This document shows positions 18,401 through 25,952 of a DNA stretch of 25,952 nt, piece after piece (positions within the stretch are counted from its first letter, which is position 1; each line of letters begins with the position of its first letter). The DNA lies in assembly GCF_000485595.1 (NCBI RefSeq), contig NW_014578404.1, positions 6,474-32,425 on the forward strand, given 5' to 3'. Below the pieces are notes generated by a model, which was not told the DNA's origin, ran no database searches, and saw nothing but the letters and a program-made list of their open reading frames with translations. Origin of the DNA: Priapulus caudatus. Lineage: Eukaryota; Priapulida; Priapulimorpha; Priapulimorphida; Priapulidae. Made by a program: the position numbers and the translations under genes.

Positions 18401-20826
18401 AAATAAACACAAAATGTAATTTACTACAAAGTCTCTGATGTTTCTCTACTCTATTTCACCATATAATCACCTGTAATCCGGTCAAATGCTCATTCTGCAA
18501 CACACAAGTCACACCGCATGCGATCGCTCTGTGACAAAGGTTAGCGTTAGGTTAGATGGGTTGAGTTTAGGCTGGCCTATATAATCAGGTTCTCCCTCCG
18601 CCCCCTACGTTTGCGCAAACGGGGCCGCCGCTCCGTTTGGGAAAATCCCTGTTCAATCGTTGCGCCCGTTTAAAATACTTCCGCCCGATTAATTCCCACC
18701 ACAATTAAGTTTGCCAGCGAGGAATCGCGCCAAAATTCCCATTCGCCAGGCCCCGGACGTGTATTTTTACCGTGCACGCATGCCTGCGAAATACACAAGC
18801 ACAAACAGTCAACTGGTCCCCACCCGAACACTAATATGTACACGACTCGGCTATCTTATATTAGTTACAAGAACCGCCAATACCGTCTATGCGTGTGTGA
18901 CACATTTTAGCACATCAATTATGACGTGTAAAAAAACTGCGCTCCCGCGGACCGCCTAAGTTTCCCCCCTCCCCCTTCCCGTCTCCCCCCCCTGTTTGAA
19001 TTTATCTGGGGAGGAACCCTGATACCATATTTGTCCAATGGAGTCTAGTTTGTTTTTAAATCAGTTGAGCGTCAATCCGTGCCAACAATATGTTGGCAGT
19101 GCGTTCATGCATTCACACCCTTTGGCTTGAAGAAGTGCGTCCGCAACTGCAGCTGGATCATTTTTGAATAGTTTCAGGGATTACCCGCTGGTGGTTCCGG
19201 TCTGCCGCGGTGTGAAATCAATTGGTTGCTATTAATGTTTCTTTGTTCTGTTTAAAATTTGTAAGTTTCGCATCAGGTTCTCCCCTCACTGCGTCCTCGT
19301 TCCAGTGAATATAGACCTTAGCTAGGAATTTCGCGATGTCTTCTCTCGTATTTCAGGTTACGTTATATAGAGTGGAACTAGCTTGGTTGCCCTCCTTTGC
19401 ATTTTCTTTATAACAGGTCTATTCTTTATTATATTTATAGTAGGAGTGAAGAAGCCTGCACACAGTACAATCTTAGGTTGGGGTGGTCTGAAATCGCGCT
19501 TACAGGATAAGGAAACACCTTTTATCTAGTAATTTGAAATGTTTTCTTGATCGATCTCAGTACTCCCATTGCTTGTTGTTCGCTCTGCTGCGTAACCTGT
19601 AGAGTGGGTTTGAGCTCACTATTTATCCATATGCCCAAGGTTTTTTTCTTCTAGTTGATTCACTAACACTCTCCTTGTCCCAGCCGACACGTCTTGCAGC
19701 TATACTCAAACTGTTCGTTATTTCCCCTAAAATCATCCGTTGCACTTCCGGACGTGAAACCTTTACATAGCCCAATTCCATGACATCATGCAGTCATTTT
19801 AGATATGCGCAGTCATGCAGTCTCGTTGTTGTCGTATAAGATTTCGAATTTTGTATCATCCGCGAAAATTTTCATATCACAAATCGCTATCTCCGGGATA
19901 TGTTTACAACTATACCAGGACAGTAGTGGTCTAAGACGCTGTCCTGAGTAGTAGGCCGAAATGGGAACGTAGTCGAAATAGGTGTTAGCGCCGAAATGGG
20001 AGTAGGCAACTGGGATCGTTCACCAATCCTATTAAAGGCGATATTCAACCAGATTTTAGCTTTGCAGTGTGTGACCGTTCAATCCGGTCTTACGTGGCTG
20101 CTTTCTGAATTGCCCTACAGCGTCATCTGTTGCCTCACAAAGGCCCGCGTGCAGCCACGCCTAATGATGCACCAACCGCAGGCAACCAGGAATGACCGCA
20201 GATGGCAAACTGATCTCGCTGCTGTGCGTACGCAAGTTCTCTGCGTCGGCCACACGCTAGTGAGCGGCTGAAAAATTAAATCCCATATTATATCTTTGAA
20301 GAGAGGTAATCTCATTTATTAATCTTCCTGACCTCATACCGACATTAATTGTCAATAAGTCTTAGTAATATAATTTGCCAAATTATCAACTTGAGATGGC
20401 GGAACATTTTTGCCGTTAAGTACGTAAAATGTGTATTATTAATTGATTAAATCATGTCATGGAAATATGATAAATTTGTTGATGATTCTACAGAAAAATA
20501 AAACAAGAAAAGCCTATTTAGAGTTTTCAGCTCGCAAATCGGGAAATTATTCATGTCAAAACCGGATTATATTAACGGCACGTCGCCAACCGTACATGTT
20601 TCAAGGACACGCAATGACTGGCGGTGGATCTTCGGACCAGGCAGCAGTGGCGGCACCTGGTGGAAAGGAGCAACAGTATGGTAGCCAGCCACAGCAGCAG
20701 CAGTACCAACCTTGTCAACTAGAGATGAAGCAGTTCATGGATTGTACACAGACAGAGAACGACATCGCAATGTGCACAGGGTTTAATGAGGCCCTGAAGC
20801 AGTGCAAGCAATATTATGGTACTTAA
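15477..20826 (+). CDS. CHCHD2: CHCHD2/CHCHD10-like twin CX9C mitochondrial protein (middle exon frame-broken here)
   Basis: This family acts in the mitochondrial intermembrane space, in respiratory-chain and MICOS-associated functions. Exon 1 (15477-15541) encodes MGRRSGGGGFGRRAPARPAPT, the basic, proline/alanine-rich presequence-like N-terminus, and ends in phase 2 at GTATAA. Exon 3 (20606-20826) encodes HAMTGGGSS, a Q-rich linker and the CHCH domain, with CQLEMKQFMDC and CTGFNEALKQC giving two exact CX9C motifs, and ends in KQCKQYYGT and a stop. Exon 2 is at about 20121-20260: it shows RRQPGMTA, an ATGGC that fits QMA, and VGHTL before a near-donor, matching the family's RQPG-MAQMA...VGHTLG segment, but at least three frameshifts interrupt it. 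CHCHD2 and CHCHD10 cannot be told apart from this. The last residues may differ if a GT at 20819 is used as donor. Confidence 0.85.
15542..15919. other. CHCHD2 intron 1, left part; no gene
   Basis: No coding or RNA gene is seen. A G homopolymer lies at about 15798-15808, and a CGCGCACTGCGCAG palindrome-like motif at about 15903 precedes the satellite. Confidence 0.4.
15920..16644. repeat. ~147-bp tandem satellite, left array
   Basis: About five units, some shortened, with the consensus order CTTGGGGAGAAGGTGAGCAG, CGTACCAAAACCAGGTCACT, GCGACCTTTATTTGACCTTT, a GACCTTGATCATATTTCCC stretch, CGCTCTCTAACTCGGCCCCT and GACCTAGCGCTACC. Unit starts near 15990, 16134, 16367 and 16508 show spacings of about 141-144 bp, plus one partial unit. 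Small indels are frequent. It lies inside CHCHD2 intron 1 and is interrupted at 16645 by a transposon. Confidence 0.8.
16645..17977. mobile_element. 1.33-kb hAT-like DNA transposon inserted in the satellite
   Basis: The termini are inverted: CAGTGTTCG at the left and the complement CAGTGTTTG at the right, typical of hAT families (known). The flanking 8-mers CTACGACC (16637-16644) and CTACGACT (17978-17985) are a target-site duplication differing only at the last base, and satellite sequence resumes exactly after it. Subterminal GCCTACAGCTT motifs recur at both ends (about 16703, and several in 17895-17955). The interior contains a short open stretch starting MWRFLNCEPPAKKHKT at 17732 that stops after 27 codons. 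No transposase domain is recognisable, so the element is non-autonomous or decayed. Confidence 0.78.
17978..18215. repeat. ~147-bp tandem satellite, right array
   Basis: About one and a half further units continue the left array after the transposon: ACTTTATTTGCC, then TTGATCCAATTTCCC, then ACTTGGTATACTTACACATC, GGGGAGAAGGTG and so on. Together with the TSD this shows that the satellite predates the insertion. Confidence 0.8.
18216..18585. other. No gene; AT-rich CHCHD2 intron sequence
   Basis: Starts with a run of ATCGAT/TCGAAAT palindromic motifs (18225-18290) and contains an A9 tract near 18388. No coding or RNA gene is supported. Confidence 0.4.
18586..19021. mobile_element. Possible short inverted-repeat element
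   Basis: The left end reads CAGGTTCTCCCTCCGCCCC and the complement of the right end reads CAGGGTTCCTCCCCAGAT, giving about 15 bp of imperfect terminal inverted repeat over 436 bp. The interior is GC-rich near the ends with C-runs at 18965-18992. I see no convincing target-site duplication and no coding frame. Confidence 0.4.
19028..19985 (-). mobile_element. Decayed non-LTR retrotransposon reverse-transcriptase fragment
   Basis: Read on the minus strand and allowing several frameshifts, the motifs appear in the order known for CR1/L2/Jockey-type elements. They are QDSVLDHY (for PQGSVLGPL) at about 19950, IFADDTKF (the catalytic DD motif) at about 19846-19869, then LKPTLQVTQQSEQQAMGVLR and SIKKTFQ at about 19545-19625. 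Next come LYCVQA at about 19455-19470, IKKMQRRATKLVPL at about 19370-19412, and a terminal FKNKLDSIGQIW at about 19030-19065. The endonuclease part and 5' end are missing. The fragment is antisense in CHCHD2 intron 1. Confidence 0.78.
20121..20260 (+). pseudogene. CHCHD2: CHCHD2 exon 2, disrupted by indels
   Basis: A good acceptor, TGCCCTACAG, ends at 20120. The exon reads, with frame changes, SSVASQRPA, then RRQPGMTA, then a QMA-like ATGGCAA, a GCTGCTG alanine/glycine region and CGTCGGCCACACGCTAG. Spliced to exon 3, the end would give VGHTLGHAMTGG, exactly the family pattern, if one G were restored before TGAGC. I infer sequence errors rather than gene death, because exons 1 and 3 are intact and neighbouring repeats show the same indel noise. 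Confidence 0.6.
20261..20605. other. CHCHD2: CHCHD2 intron 2
   Basis: AT-rich sequence between the disrupted exon 2 and exon 3. An open frame runs from 20443 into exon 3 but its translation has no family resemblance before HAMTGG, and the CAAG acceptor at 20602-20605 fits the family exon boundary. Repeated TTTTGCCG/AATTTGCC-type sequence is seen, but nothing functional. Confidence 0.5.
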
Positions 20827-21097
20827 AATGTTGTTTTGTTCTTTGTCCGTAGACGATTGGTTGTCAATACAGTTTGGAAATATTTCTTGCAACGTTTTCT
20901 GCACATTCTATGACCTGAATCAGTGAACGTTCATTGTGGAATCAATGACTAGATAAGGTGCCTCAGTTACCAATTTCTTACTGAACTTGTTTGGAATTTT
21001 TAAAATTTGTCTAGTCTAAAAATATCTCATTCTGTTTGTTAGTCAAGAAGATGTGATGCCGTGAGTAAATGTCTCTTGCATGCTTTTCTACAGCGGT

Positions 21098-21155
21098 TCA
21101 ATGATGACTGGATCAATGATGACTGGATCAATGATGACTGGATCAATGATGACTG
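21098..21155 (+). repeat. 15-bp minisatellite, four copies
   Basis: TCAATGATGACTGGA is repeated exactly three times, with a fourth copy diverging at its end (TGCAACTGG). It follows a good 3' splice acceptor (TGCTTTTCTACAG, ending 21093). In one frame it reads SMMTG repeated four times, then ATGIK and a stop. It lies in the CHCHD2 3' UTR or in an alternative last exon. Confidence 0.85.
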
Positions 21156-21587
21156 CAACTGGAATTAAGTAATAGCCAGTGTCGCCAGAACAGCCTTCTC
21201 GTCACGATAAATGGGACTGGGACAGAACAAGAAGAAAGACCCTGTAAATCTACCGAGCTACTGATTTCAATTCTATAGACTTTTAATTAAGTAAAACCTG
21301 CTAAAACAGCTAGACGTTTACTGCATTACTCGGGCTTGAATTTATAATATGTAATTTCTCTCCTGGGTTAACACTTAACATGCAGAGTTGGTTGGCATAC
21401 GTTGGAGTATGTTACCTCTGCACTCGTCGTATCACTCTACTGTAGTAATAATGCTGACATGTTATGGAGTAGTGCTAGTAAAACATATTGCAAGTTAATT
21501 CTGTAGGATGTCGAGTTATCCTTACTGATCCTGATGGTGTGTTGTCATGTTATGTACTTTAGTTAACAAAGAAACGTACAACTAGGA

Positions 21588-21593
21588 AATAAA
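21588..21593 (+). terminator. CHCHD2 polyadenylation signal
   Basis: Canonical AATAAA in GGAAATAAAACAC, followed downstream by T/G-rich sequence (TTCAGTGTTC). Confidence 0.5.
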
Positions 21594-21645
21594 ACACAGA
21601 ATTCAGTGTTCAATAGATTGGCTGTCCATGTTGTCATTAACTACC

Positions 21646-21651
21646 TTTATT
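21646..21651 (-). terminator. CUEDC1 polyadenylation signal
   Basis: TTTATT on the plus strand gives AATAAA on the minus strand; a second one lies at 21680-21685. They are the first strong signals after the CUEDC1 stop that lie close to the convergent CHCHD2 end. Earlier use of other AT-rich sites cannot be excluded. Confidence 0.4.
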
Positions 21652-23239
21652 ACAAAATTGGCATAATCCAGCTGCCAAATTTATTATTCTACACTTCATA
21701 TTAAAAAAAGTTATCACATGTAACATGGTGCCATTTAGCTAGTTTTGATTTGCAGTCCCACTAAAAAAACTGCAGAGCGAAATTATATGCGCAGCCTGGT
21801 AAATAACAATGAGTTTCTGACAAAAACACTCATTTCCAATTGAGTTCCTCAATAACAATTCAACTAAAAACTGCATTTGAACTTGTCATAAATTTATGTT
21901 CCATGAGCATGATGGCCGGACTGCCTGACACTGACAGTAATACAAAACTACAACCCCCGTTTCGACGGCAGGGTGGCATTGTGAAGCCAAATGAATCCTT
22001 TCTCGCATTCTCACAAAAATCAATAACAGGCTTGCAAACGTTCGAGCCTGAGCTAATAGACAATCAACAGTAATAACTGGGCAATAACCTCACATAAAAA
22101 GGATTGCCATGTCTAACTAAAAAAGCTGCCTTTTTTATTATAGATTAGACTTGAATAATTAAACATCTAAACAAATTTCATCTTTTCATAATCTTGTAAG
22201 AAAATCGGCTGACGCAAAATTATGTCTGAAATAAATTACACGATAGTACGAAATCTCACAAAATCACATTGGTAATTTTACAATACGATTTTACACAGCA
22301 ATAAATACTTCATAGACAATATTTCTCTATTTATGCTAAAACTTTCACATCCATCTACAAAGACTGAACCACCAGCTTGTTCGCTATTGGCTATAAATTG
22401 CTTTTTACAAATACTCTTTCCAAAAAGTGCTTGACCTAGATTTTTTTTTACAAAACTAAACTTTAAAAATAAATTCATGCTACTCAATGGCGCCTCAATA
22501 ATAAAATCAACATTCTGCCTCTCTAGTATAATGTTCGTATAGTATCTTTCAAGCGCTCATTGCTCGACTTAACAAGGAAAAAATTGAACAATTCAGCTAG
22601 AGAATATTCATGCCCTTTCAAAATGCCTACCTCATATCATCTCGAGTGAAGGAATTGCCTAAATGTCTAAAAGTAACAGCCGTAAAGTGTACACAAATAC
22701 CAAAGTGATCCACATAACAGCATACCACTATAGACTACTTGGCATTAACCAACTAGCCAAGTACGACAGCAACTACTATGTACATGATAGTATATAGATT
22801 TAACAACTAAAACTGAGCTTTACACGAAGAGTTACGACCATAATGTACGAATAAAACAATTAAAGTACCCCTATCAGCATTTCAAACGGCCTACCTACCT
22901 TGGGAACATTGTGATTTTTGATATTTTGACCTATTTTTCGCCAAAATTTGTCTCTGTGCACTTCTTCAGCACAGTTTCAGCTATCCAAATGATTCGTCTT
23001 ACGTAGACTAGTCACAAGTTACATGACCCATAGCAAAAATGTGTCAAAATGATATACGAATACGTATAATGCAATTAGTCTGTGTGCGTACACGGACTGA
23101 CATCGCTGGCATTGTTGCTATGGTAATGCAGCATCGACGTGAGATTGGGAGATATGTTGTTGAAGAAAGAAGACGTGTCACTAGGAAGCCACTATTGTCT
23201 TGTAGAATGGTTGTTAGGCTCCGTCGCTAACCAGCGAGC
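21652..23239 (-). other. CUEDC1: Probable long CUEDC1 3' UTR
   Basis: About 1.6 kb between the CUEDC1 stop and the convergent polyadenylation sites. Short open frames on both strands (for example 21840-22073) show no family resemblance and overlap one another. The sequence is AT-rich and of good quality, with no repeats of note. Confidence 0.45.
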
Positions 23240-25891
23240 TCAGGTGGGCCGCTGTGCGGTAGATGGGCTTCGAAATCCCATCTGCAAAACGGCGACGATC
23301 TGAATGCATCTTCGAAAAACGTGAGATTTTATAATTCTTTACCGTTCCAAACGACCGGTCTCAAAGAATCTTCGTTGACAAATAATAGGTGAAGACGATT
23401 GGGTGCCTAATCAAAGAAGGATTTGTGCATTGATGTCTTCGATTTATCAGCTTACAAACTCACCAATGGTTCGATAATATGACTATTGTCAATGTTATCA
23501 CCCTCTCTGTCACTCTGGTCCTCAGCATCTCTGCTCTCCTCCTCATCCTCTTCCTCCTCTAGAAGATTGACAGTTGATGGAGCTGCTTCAAGCCTGAAAA
23601 TAATCATCATAGCTTTACTACGATGTGATAGGTGTACTATGACATCAATGCTACAATAGTGACACAGGCCGTGGCAATCTATACAATATATGACACACGT
23701 GCTCGGACATGAAACCATTCAATATAGTGACAAAGACTATGACATGAACCATACAATGTAGTTACACGTGCTAACTGCGAAGTCATGAAACATGACATGA
23801 CACACGTCTCGGGACACGAAACGTAAAGAGTATATCACACACGTGCTAGGAAATAAACCATACAACGTGATTTCACACACCGGCTACAATACACAATAGA
23901 CTCGCTGGACACACTATAGGTCACATCGTATGACACGAACACACATGCTGTGACACCACCCTCAGTTTATTCTAGCAGCCCGTCGGCAGATATCGTACAT
24001 TTGCCTCGCCGTCTTTTTCTTCTTGCCGTTAGAGAAGAGGCGAGCCATGCGCATGAACATGCGCCGCGTAGGATTGTCCATGTACCGCAGCTTCTCACGG
24101 AACTCCGCCTCCTCATCCCGCTGCAGCGGCATCCCGTACGGGAACGCACTGACGCCGTCATCTGCACAAACATGCCGTCGCCGCCGGCAAATAAATTAAG
24201 TTATTTAGTCATTTTAGTACGCGAATTGAATATGTTACTTACTTACTGTTAAATTTAATGCTTGAATAAGTTTAGGTAATAAATAAAGAGTACGCAAATC
24301 GCATACGTTACTTACTTACTGTTAAATTCAATGCTTGAATAGGTTTAGATTATAATTAAGTTTAGAAAACGTTAAATGAATGTACAACTCGCTAACTTGT
24401 TATTGAATCGAATACTTGAAGATGAATTCAAACTAGTCAATTAAAACATAAGGTTTGAATATAAACACGAATGACGGAATCGACAATATGCTTCCCCATT
24501 ACACATCAACGTGATTTCGCAACGCACGCCGAACGAGCTGATCCGTCTTCACCCATTTTCTACAGCCTACAAAGTTGATGTGCTGCATTTGTGATCATTT
24601 TATGTAAAAAGGTGCAATATAAATCAAATCAAATCAAATAAATAAATAAATACAAGGTCGTACTCACCGGTCACGGTGTCGTGGTTGAACAGAATTTCCA
24701 CCTTTGGTTCGAGCTGGTCCGATATGAGGTAACCGGACACGTGATCGTTCTCCGTCGCTCTGTCCATCGACATCTGTCCGTCCGGACCGACACTCGCCGA
24801 GACGTTGACCGAGTGAGAGGACGGGATAGTGGAACTAGTGTGGGGCGGGCACGGGGCCGACCCGAGAGTGCGGGGAGAGTCCGACGATGGCGGCGGTGGC
24901 TTGAAGGAGCGTCTCGAACTGCGTGACCTGCCACCTAGGAACGAAAATTAGCGCATGAATTGCGCGCGATACGTGAACGTTCACACGTACCTTTGCTTCG
25001 GAAACCTTTCTTCCCTATCAAATGCTACCAAAGGATACCAAAGGTTGACTTTTCTCGCCATCAAATTGATCTTTGTTATTAACATTTCCCACAAACATAT
25101 TATAAAGGATTCACAAAGATTTCACAAAGGAAGACTTCTTTGACAACTACGCGCATTACTAAAGAAAAATTGTCAAGGCTTACTGTCAGCAGCAGTGCTG
25201 CCCTCTAGTTGGTTCATGAATTCTTCGTTGCGTCTCAGCTCTCGTAAAAACTCCTGGTTCTGCATCATCAGTGCGACTCTTTCATCTTCCAGCATCTGTA
25301 AACGATGAAAACCTTGTGCTTCTAATTCTATACCACAAGCACAATGTGGGCACCTGGCTGGTAGCCGGAACGGTCTAAGGCTGATATTTTCATTTAAGAT
25401 ATCTGACTTTCTGCAATCGTGCAAAAACGGCAGACCAATTAAGAAATTGAATGTTAATTACCGATTAACAACAAGCAATGCTCAGTAATTTCACACTGGT
25501 AAGTGGTACCGAGTCAGGCTATACTCTCGAGTCAAGTAAGAGCAGTGTTGCACGCAATAGAAAAATAATCGCAATCCGATGAAAACTAGTTTAGTGAGTC
25601 GGCAAGACAAGGCGCAGTTTAGAATTCACAAAAAATTCACAATATAATAGAAACTAATAAAGTCATAAGAATATCTCACACATCGAGCAGCAAAGTAGGC
25701 GCAGTTTCCCAACGCTGCGCAAGACGGTGATTTTGGAGTACCCCCCCCCACCCCCACCCCCGCGCCGCGACCTTCAGACTGACCTGTTGCATCTCAAGGT
25801 CGTCTTCCTGCTGCGCCTGCGCCATTCGCCGCTGATTCTCCTGGATCTGTCGCTTCAGCATCGCTGTACTGAAGTCAGCCGCCGTGATCGA
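23240..25891 (-). CDS. CUEDC1: CUE domain-containing protein 1-like, 3' six exons (partial gene)
   Basis: CUEDC1 has an N-terminal ubiquitin-binding CUE domain; that part would lie beyond the right edge. I read six exons on the minus strand: 25891-25784, 25295-25184, 24934-24668, 24161-23999, 23593-23464 and 23281-23240, giving 273 residues with consistent phases. Exon a is a coiled-coil-like segment (MLKRQIQENQRRMAQAQQED). Exon b has DERVALMMQNQEFLRELRRN. Exon c is a low-complexity P/S-rich linker. Exon d carries EAEFREKLRYMDNPTRRMFM followed by RMARLFSNGKKKK, matching the family's FRDKLKHM...TRRKLFELARAFS segment. Exon e has APSTVNLL followed by an acidic run, like ASTANLLDD in vertebrates. 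The last exon encodes MGFRSPSTAQRPT and a stop. The exon d donor (GTACGA) is weak; reading through it would end after RRAARIN at 23962. Confidence 0.78.
23640..23935. repeat. Degenerate repeats in a CUEDC1 intron
   Basis: Loose repeats combine GTGACA/CACACGTGCT, GACATGAAACCAT and CAATATAGTGA modules, spaced roughly 55-70 bp (for example 23690, 23760, 23835). ACACGTG (E-box-like) occurs at several of them. It is an old, diverged minisatellite. Confidence 0.45.
24217..24348. repeat. 73-bp tandem duplication
   Basis: Two copies, beginning GTACGC at 24217 and 24290, share GTTACTTACTTACTGTTAAA and a downstream AATGCTTGAATA with only a few substitutions. It lies in the CUEDC1 intron between the exons at 24161 and 24668. 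Confidence 0.8.
24617..24652. repeat. AAATC/AAAT microsatellite
   Basis: Tandem CAAAT units pass into AAAT units (ATCAAATCAAATCAAATAAA and on), about 16 bp from a CUEDC1 exon donor. Confidence 0.85.
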
Positions 25892-25910
25892 CTGTACACA
25901 GATGCAGAGA

Positions 25911-25952
25911 CGGCGTGAGAGAGGGAGAGAGAGGAAGAGGGAGGGAGGGAGG
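25911..25952. repeat. GA/GGGA-rich tract at the window edge
   Basis: A purine run of GAGAGA and GGGAGG units. On the minus strand it is a polypyrimidine tract about 20-60 bp upstream of the first visible CUEDC1 exon, so it may form part of that acceptor. Confidence 0.7.

Larger units (their letters stand above)
20827..21600 (+). other. CHCHD2: CHCHD2 3' UTR or downstream exon region
   Basis: No further conserved coding sequence is seen. The region contains a plausible acceptor at 21093, the 15-bp minisatellite and an AATAAA at 21588-21593 that probably ends the transcript. Confidence 0.5.

Noticed and set aside
21840-22073. 77-codon plus-strand frame overlapping a 67-codon minus-strand frame
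   Set aside because: Neither has family resemblance or splice context; they fall in the probable CUEDC1 3' UTR.
23967-24173. Arg-rich minus-strand frame MFVQMTASVRSR...
   Set aside because: It is a shadow in another frame of CUEDC1 exon d, whose correct frame gives EAEFREKLRYMDNPTRR.

Overview
This is animal (metazoan) nuclear DNA: intron-rich genes with GT-AG splicing, AATAAA polyadenylation signals, TTAGGG-type telomere-like repeats and abundant small DNA transposons. The recognisable genes (UMPS, EMC10, CHCHD2/10, CUEDC1) are conserved housekeeping genes, so the window does not fix the species. A marine invertebrate, possibly non-bilaterian, is my guess. There is no bacterial, CRISPR or viral system here.

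Layout. Positions 1-1257 hold no exon and are probably deep in UMPS intron 1. Positions 1258-11865 contain one roughly 4.7 kb block twice (1258-6107 and 7207-11865), plus a partial third copy of its right part (6114-7206). The block covers the start of UMPS intron 1 (minus strand), UMPS exon 1, a short shared promoter, EMC10 exon 1 (plus strand) and most of EMC10 intron 1. The left copy is riddled with single-base insertions and deletions that break both exons; the right copy is intact in frame. I suspect uncorrected long-read gap filling or haplotype stacking rather than a true tandem duplication. The block carries four foldback/MITE-like palindromic structures, three of them with telomere-like TTAGGG/CCCTAA blocks.

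Positions 11870-15740 read cleanly and carry EMC10 exons 2-7 and its 3' UTR, then exon 1 of a CHCHD2/CHCHD10-like gene. CHCHD2 intron 1 (15542-20120) is packed with repeats: a ~147-bp tandem satellite interrupted by a 1.33-kb hAT-like element with target-site duplication, a possible short inverted-repeat element, and a frame-broken antisense LINE reverse-transcriptase fragment. CHCHD2 exon 2 (about 20121-20260) is recognisable but frame-broken; exon 3 (20606-20826) is intact. A CUEDC1-like gene runs on the minus strand from the right edge to 23240, with a long 3' UTR reaching about 21.65 kb, tail-to-tail with CHCHD2.

Gene relationships. UMPS (pyrimidine synthesis) and EMC10 (ER membrane insertase subunit) are head-to-head across 335 bp. 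CHCHD2 (mitochondrial intermembrane-space twin CX9C protein) follows EMC10 on the same strand. CUEDC1 converges on CHCHD2. No shared pathway links them; this is ordinary gene-dense metazoan synteny with repeat-laden introns.
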